Below are positions 61,531 through 64,000 of a stretch of 64,000 nt of DNA, piece by piece. Below the pieces are notes generated by a model that searched no databases, was not told the origin of the DNA, and saw only the letters and a list, made by a program, of their open reading frames with translations. Each line of letters opens with the position of its first letter. The first letter of the stretch is position 1. Origin of the DNA: S010-17 sp036478895. GTDB lineage: Bacteria > Bacteroidota > Bacteroidia > Flavobacteriales > Flavobacteriaceae. Position numbers and translations under genes: made by a program. The stretch covers positions 1-64,000 of the forward strand of contig JAZGEV010000051.1 in NCBI GenBank assembly GCA_036478895.1. Reading direction: 5' to 3'.

Positions 61531-62019
61531 ATGAAAAAATCAATATTTATTATCGGGTTAATTTTTATAGGAACATTTGCAATGAGTTCACAAACTATTG
61601 CTGATAAAACAATAGGTTTACGTTTTGGAGATGCTAATGGTTTAGGTGCAGAAGTTTCATTTCAAAAAAGTTTGGGAGATAGTAATCGTTTGGAGGCAGG
61701 TTTGTCTTGGAGAAACGGAAGCTATTACAATGCAATAAAATTAGCAGCAATATATCAATGGGTTTTTGATATTGAAAATATTGAAGGTTTGAATTGGTAT
61801 GTTGGTGCTGGTGGAGGTTTTGGAAGTTGGAAAGTAAAATCTGATTTTACAGGAAATGGAGGAACTTACTTATTTGCGGCTGGTGATATTGGGATTGATT
61901 ACAAATTTAGTTTTCCATTATTACTATCATTAGATTTTAGACCAGAAATTGGTTTTGCTGACTTTAATAATGATTTAGGTTTAGATTTTGCACTTGGTGT
62001 TCGATATACTTTTGATTAG
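61531..62019 (+). CDS. Small outer-membrane beta-barrel protein
   Basis: 162 aa. Signal peptide MKKSIFIIGLIFIGTFAMSSQ, then an OmpX/opacity-like 8-strand barrel pattern: TIGLRFGDANGLGAEVSFQKS, NRLEAGLSWRNGSYYNAIKLAAIYQW, LNWYVGAGGGFGSW, LFAAGDIGIDYKFSFPLLLSLDFRPEIGF and a C-terminal LGVRYTFD with the terminal aromatic. No sequence-specific family I can name; such barrels are usually envelope stress or adhesion proteins. It has its own promoter. Confidence 0.82.
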   Translation: MKKSIFIIGLIFIGTFAMSSQTIADKTIGLRFGDANGLGAEVSFQKSLGDSNRLEAGLSWRNGSYYNAIKLAAIYQWVFDIENIEGLNWYVGAGGGFGSWKVKSDFTGNGGTYLFAAGDIGIDYKFSFPLLLSLDFRPEIGFADFNNDLGLDFALGVRYTFD

Positions 62020-62101
62020 ATTAAATCTGAATTTTAATTCAATTTCATAATCAATAAGTAATATAATTCGTTTCCTTAGTAAAACTTTGTTTTTCTTCTC
62101 G

Positions 62102-62109
62102 TATCTTTG
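62102..62109 (+). promoter_or_regulatory. -7 element of era
   Basis: TATCTTTG, 15 nt before ATG 62125. A TTG at 62107 that would extend the reading frame lies inside this element and is rejected as a start. Confidence 0.5.
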
Positions 62110-62124
62110 CAGAATATATTAAAA

Positions 62125-63006
62125 ATGAAACACAAAGCTGGCTTTATAAACATAATCGGTAATCCAAATGTAGGAAAATCTACGTTGATGAACGCTTTTA
62201 TTGGCGAACGATTATCTATCATTACTTCCAAAGCACAAACAACACGTCATCGTATTTTAGGCATTGTGAATGGTGATTATTTTCAAATGTTGTTTTCAGA
62301 TACGCCAGGAATTATTAAACCTGCTTACGAGTTACAAGAATCTATGATGGATTTTGTAAAATCGGCTTTTGAAGATGCCGATATTTTAATTTATATGGTA
62401 GAAATTGGTGAAAAGGATTTGAAAGATGAAAAATTTTTCAATAAAATTGTCAATGCTAAAATTCCTGTTTTATTACTGATAAATAAGATCGATAAATCTA
62501 CACCAGAAGCCTTAGAAAAATCTGTTGCACTATGGCGTGAGAAAGTACCTAATGCTTTAGTATTAGCCATTTCTGCTTTAGAAAAATTTAATGTGCAACC
62601 CGTTTTTGATAAAATATTAGAATTATTACCCGAAGGTCCCGCTTTTTATCCAAAAGATCAATTAACCGATAAGCCCGAGCGATTTTTTGTCAACGAAGCC
62701 ATTCGTGAAAAAATACTAATCCATTATAAAAAAGAAATTCCATATTCTGTAGAAATTGATACCGAAGAATTTAATGAAGATAAAAAAATCATTAGAATCC
62801 GTTCAATAATAATGGTGGAGCGAAATTCACAAAAAGGGATTATTATTGGTCATAAAGGCGCAGGTTTAAAACGTGTTGGAACTGAAGCTAGAAAAGACTT
62901 AGAGAAATTTTTTAACAAAAAAGTGTTTCTTGAGTTGTACGTAAAAGTTAATAAAGATTGGCGTAATAATTCAAAGCAATTAAAACGCTTTGGGTATAAA
63001 GATTAA
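62125..63006 (+). CDS. era: GTPase Era
   Basis: 293 aa from ATG 62125. Era binds the 16S rRNA 3' end and assists 30S assembly. GTPase motifs: GNPNVGKST (residues 12-20), the switch TTRHR, SDTPG, and NKID near 125; the C-terminal KH domain has KGIIIGHKGAGLKRVGTEARKDLEKFF near 245-270. Usual length. Convergent with the AI-2E-type gene, 8 bp apart. Confidence 0.97.
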   Translation: MKHKAGFINIIGNPNVGKSTLMNAFIGERLSIITSKAQTTRHRILGIVNGDYFQMLFSDTPGIIKPAYELQESMMDFVKSAFEDADILIYMVEIGEKDLKDEKFFNKIVNAKIPVLLLINKIDKSTPEALEKSVALWREKVPNALVLAISALEKFNVQPVFDKILELLPEGPAFYPKDQLTDKPERFFVNEAIREKILIHYKKEIPYSVEIDTEEFNEDKKIIRIRSIIMVERNSQKGIIIGHKGAGLKRVGTEARKDLEKFFNKKVFLELYVKVNKDWRNNSKQLKRFGYKD

Positions 63007-63014
63007 TCTAATCT

Positions 63015-64000
63015 TTACAGATCCTTAGTCAACGACTTTACAATTTTATTATCAGATAAAAACTCTTTTAAAATCACCTTTATTGCTGTATAAGTTGGTA
63101 CAGCAACCACCATTCCTAAAATCCCAAAAAGTAACCCAAAGATAATAATGGATAAAAATATTTCTAAAGGATGTGATTTTACGCTCTTGGAAAAAATGAT
63201 TGGTTGGCTTAAAAAATTATCAATTAATTGTGCAATTAAATAACCAATCATTACATAAATAGTTGTTGGTAAAATGGCTGTTTTAAAATCTAAACCTATG
63301 TTTGATGTCATGGTTAAAAACAACATTATAAAGCCGCCAATTAATGGGCCAACAAATGGAATTAAGTTTAAAGTAGCACACAAAATAGCAATTACAATTG
63401 CGTTTTCAATACCAAAGATGCTTAATATTATGGTGTATAAAATAAATAAAATAGTAATTTGAACTATTAAGCCAATAAAATAACGCGATAATAAATCTTT
63501 AATAGTAGAAAACGATTTTGCAAAACGTTTTTCGCTATTGTTTGGTACAATAGCACGAAGCCCTTTATTTAATATATCTTGATCTTTCATTAAAAAAAAC
63601 GAGATAAACAAAACTGACAATAAACCAATAGTTAATGATCCAAAAGTGCCTAAAACACTATTAAAAATACTTGGTATTTTATTTAATTGTGAGGCAATAT
63701 CAAAATTTTCTAATCGTGACATTATGTTAATATTACGTTCTAGAAAATAATCATTTAAATGAGAAAGAGTTGTTTCAATATTGGCTTTGAATGCATTAGA
63801 ATTTAATAAAGACAGATTCTCTCCTTGTTTTTGAATTAATGGAATAAACATACTTATTAAACCAATTAATACACCTATAAATAAAAACATGGTTGTAAAA
63901 ACGGCAATGGAATTTTTAAATTTTAGTTTGGTTTTTAAAAACCGAATCATTGGTCGGGCAACCAAAGCAACAACCGCAGCAATGGCAATATATGCCAAAA
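63015..64000 (-). CDS. AI-2E-family membrane permease, 5' end missing
   Basis: The gene runs off the window; 328 codons or so are visible, and the first in-frame ATG near 63998 is probably internal because the family has an extra N-terminal helix pair. Six or more membrane segments are seen, with the family blocks LLSRYFIGLIVQITILFILYTIILSIFG, ALLCATLNLIPFVGPLIGGF-like sequence and SHPLEIFLSIIIFGLLFGILGMVVAVPTYTAIKVIL. Family members (PerM/TqsA) are proposed exporters or ion antiporters; the AI-2 role is not general. Confidence 0.88.
   Translation of the reverse strand, partial: LAYIAIAAVVALVARPMIRFLKTKLKFKNSIAVFTTMFLFIGVLIGLISMFIPLIQKQGENLSLLNSNAFKANIETTLSHLNDYFLERNINIMSRLENFDIASQLNKIPSIFNSVLGTFGSLTIGLLSVLFISFFLMKDQDILNKGLRAIVPNNSEKRFAKSFSTIKDLLSRYFIGLIVQITILFILYTIILSIFGIENAIVIAILCATLNLIPFVGPLIGGFIMLFLTMTSNIGLDFKTAILPTTIYVMIGYLIAQLIDNFLSQPIIFSKSVKSHPLEIFLSIIIFGLLFGILGMVVAVPTYTAIKVILKEFLSDNKIVKSLTKDL

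Noticed and set aside
1..64000. tRNA, rRNA, insertion sequences, prophage, toxin-antitoxin or defence modules
   Set aside because: I looked through all gaps and gene products on both strands and saw no cloverleaf, transposase, integrase, phage structural or defence-type protein. All gaps are under 300 bp.

Overview
The window reads as chromosomal core genome of a low-GC marine-type Flavobacteriaceae (Bacteroidota). Evidence: an alternative complex III/cytochrome oxidase operon (actABCDEF-coxBA), the type IX secretion protein PorZ, type III glutamine synthetase, lineage lipoproteins (DUF4837, DUF4846), several OmpA-family proteins with thrombospondin type 3 repeats, and the Bacteroidota -7 promoter element TAnnTTTG in front of at least 21 genes. 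Shine-Dalgarno sequences are largely absent. I see no rRNA, tRNA, CRISPR array, IS element or prophage. No gap between genes exceeds 300 bases.

Layout. 1-5.0 kb: thioredoxin fragment, membrane-anchored MutS-like ATPase, glnN, PAT-type acetyltransferase. 5-13 kb: dxs, purE, a four-gene signalling operon (lipoprotein, polytopic membrane protein, LytS-like kinase, LytTR regulator), a Dcp-type M3 peptidase and a Cof-type HAD phosphatase. 13-16 kb: tandem OmpA/TSP3 paralogues. 16-19.6 kb: alkyltransferase-like protein, trmB, two small-family membrane proteins, upp, and a BON-LysM (Kbp-like) protein. 19.7-25 kb: TonB-dependent receptor, recO, DUF4846 lipoprotein, trpS. 24.9-33 kb: plsC, GH3-like protein, MazG-like pyrophosphohydrolase, OmpA lipoprotein, apbE, DUF4837 lipoprotein, recJ. 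33-39.2 kb: lpxB, small membrane protein, FkbM methyltransferase, surE, rnpA, glutaryl-CoA-dehydrogenase-like enzyme, cvpA, panB. 39.4-44.6 kb: PhnA-like protein, then the least recognisable part: an OmpA protein, two unfamiliar lipoproteins, a leucine-rich-repeat lipoprotein and a 7TM AraC-type regulator. 44.6-56.3 kb: the respiratory operon on the minus strand. 56.5-64 kb: SPOR protein, porZ, CYTH protein, AraC regulator, DUF4230 protein, beta-barrel protein, era, AI-2E-family permease.

How it fits together. The act-cox operon encodes a quinol:cytochrome c reductase and the two core subunits of an aa3-type oxidase, i.e. the end of an aerobic respiratory chain; subunits III/IV and assembly factors are not in the window. 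Many neighbouring genes serve the envelope (LpxB, PlsC, PorZ, OmpA proteins, TonB receptor).

Most gene calls are routine. The points worth a second look are the 41.3-44.6 kb lipoprotein/7TM-AraC island with a perfect 14-bp-arm palindrome upstream of its promoter, the lipoprotein/membrane protein/kinase/regulator operon, a roughly 112-bp intergenic module between 11-bp direct repeats, two heptanucleotide tandem arrays, a set of predicted leaderless genes, and a high density of abutting or overlapping convergent genes. I did not find a system that I can call new with confidence.
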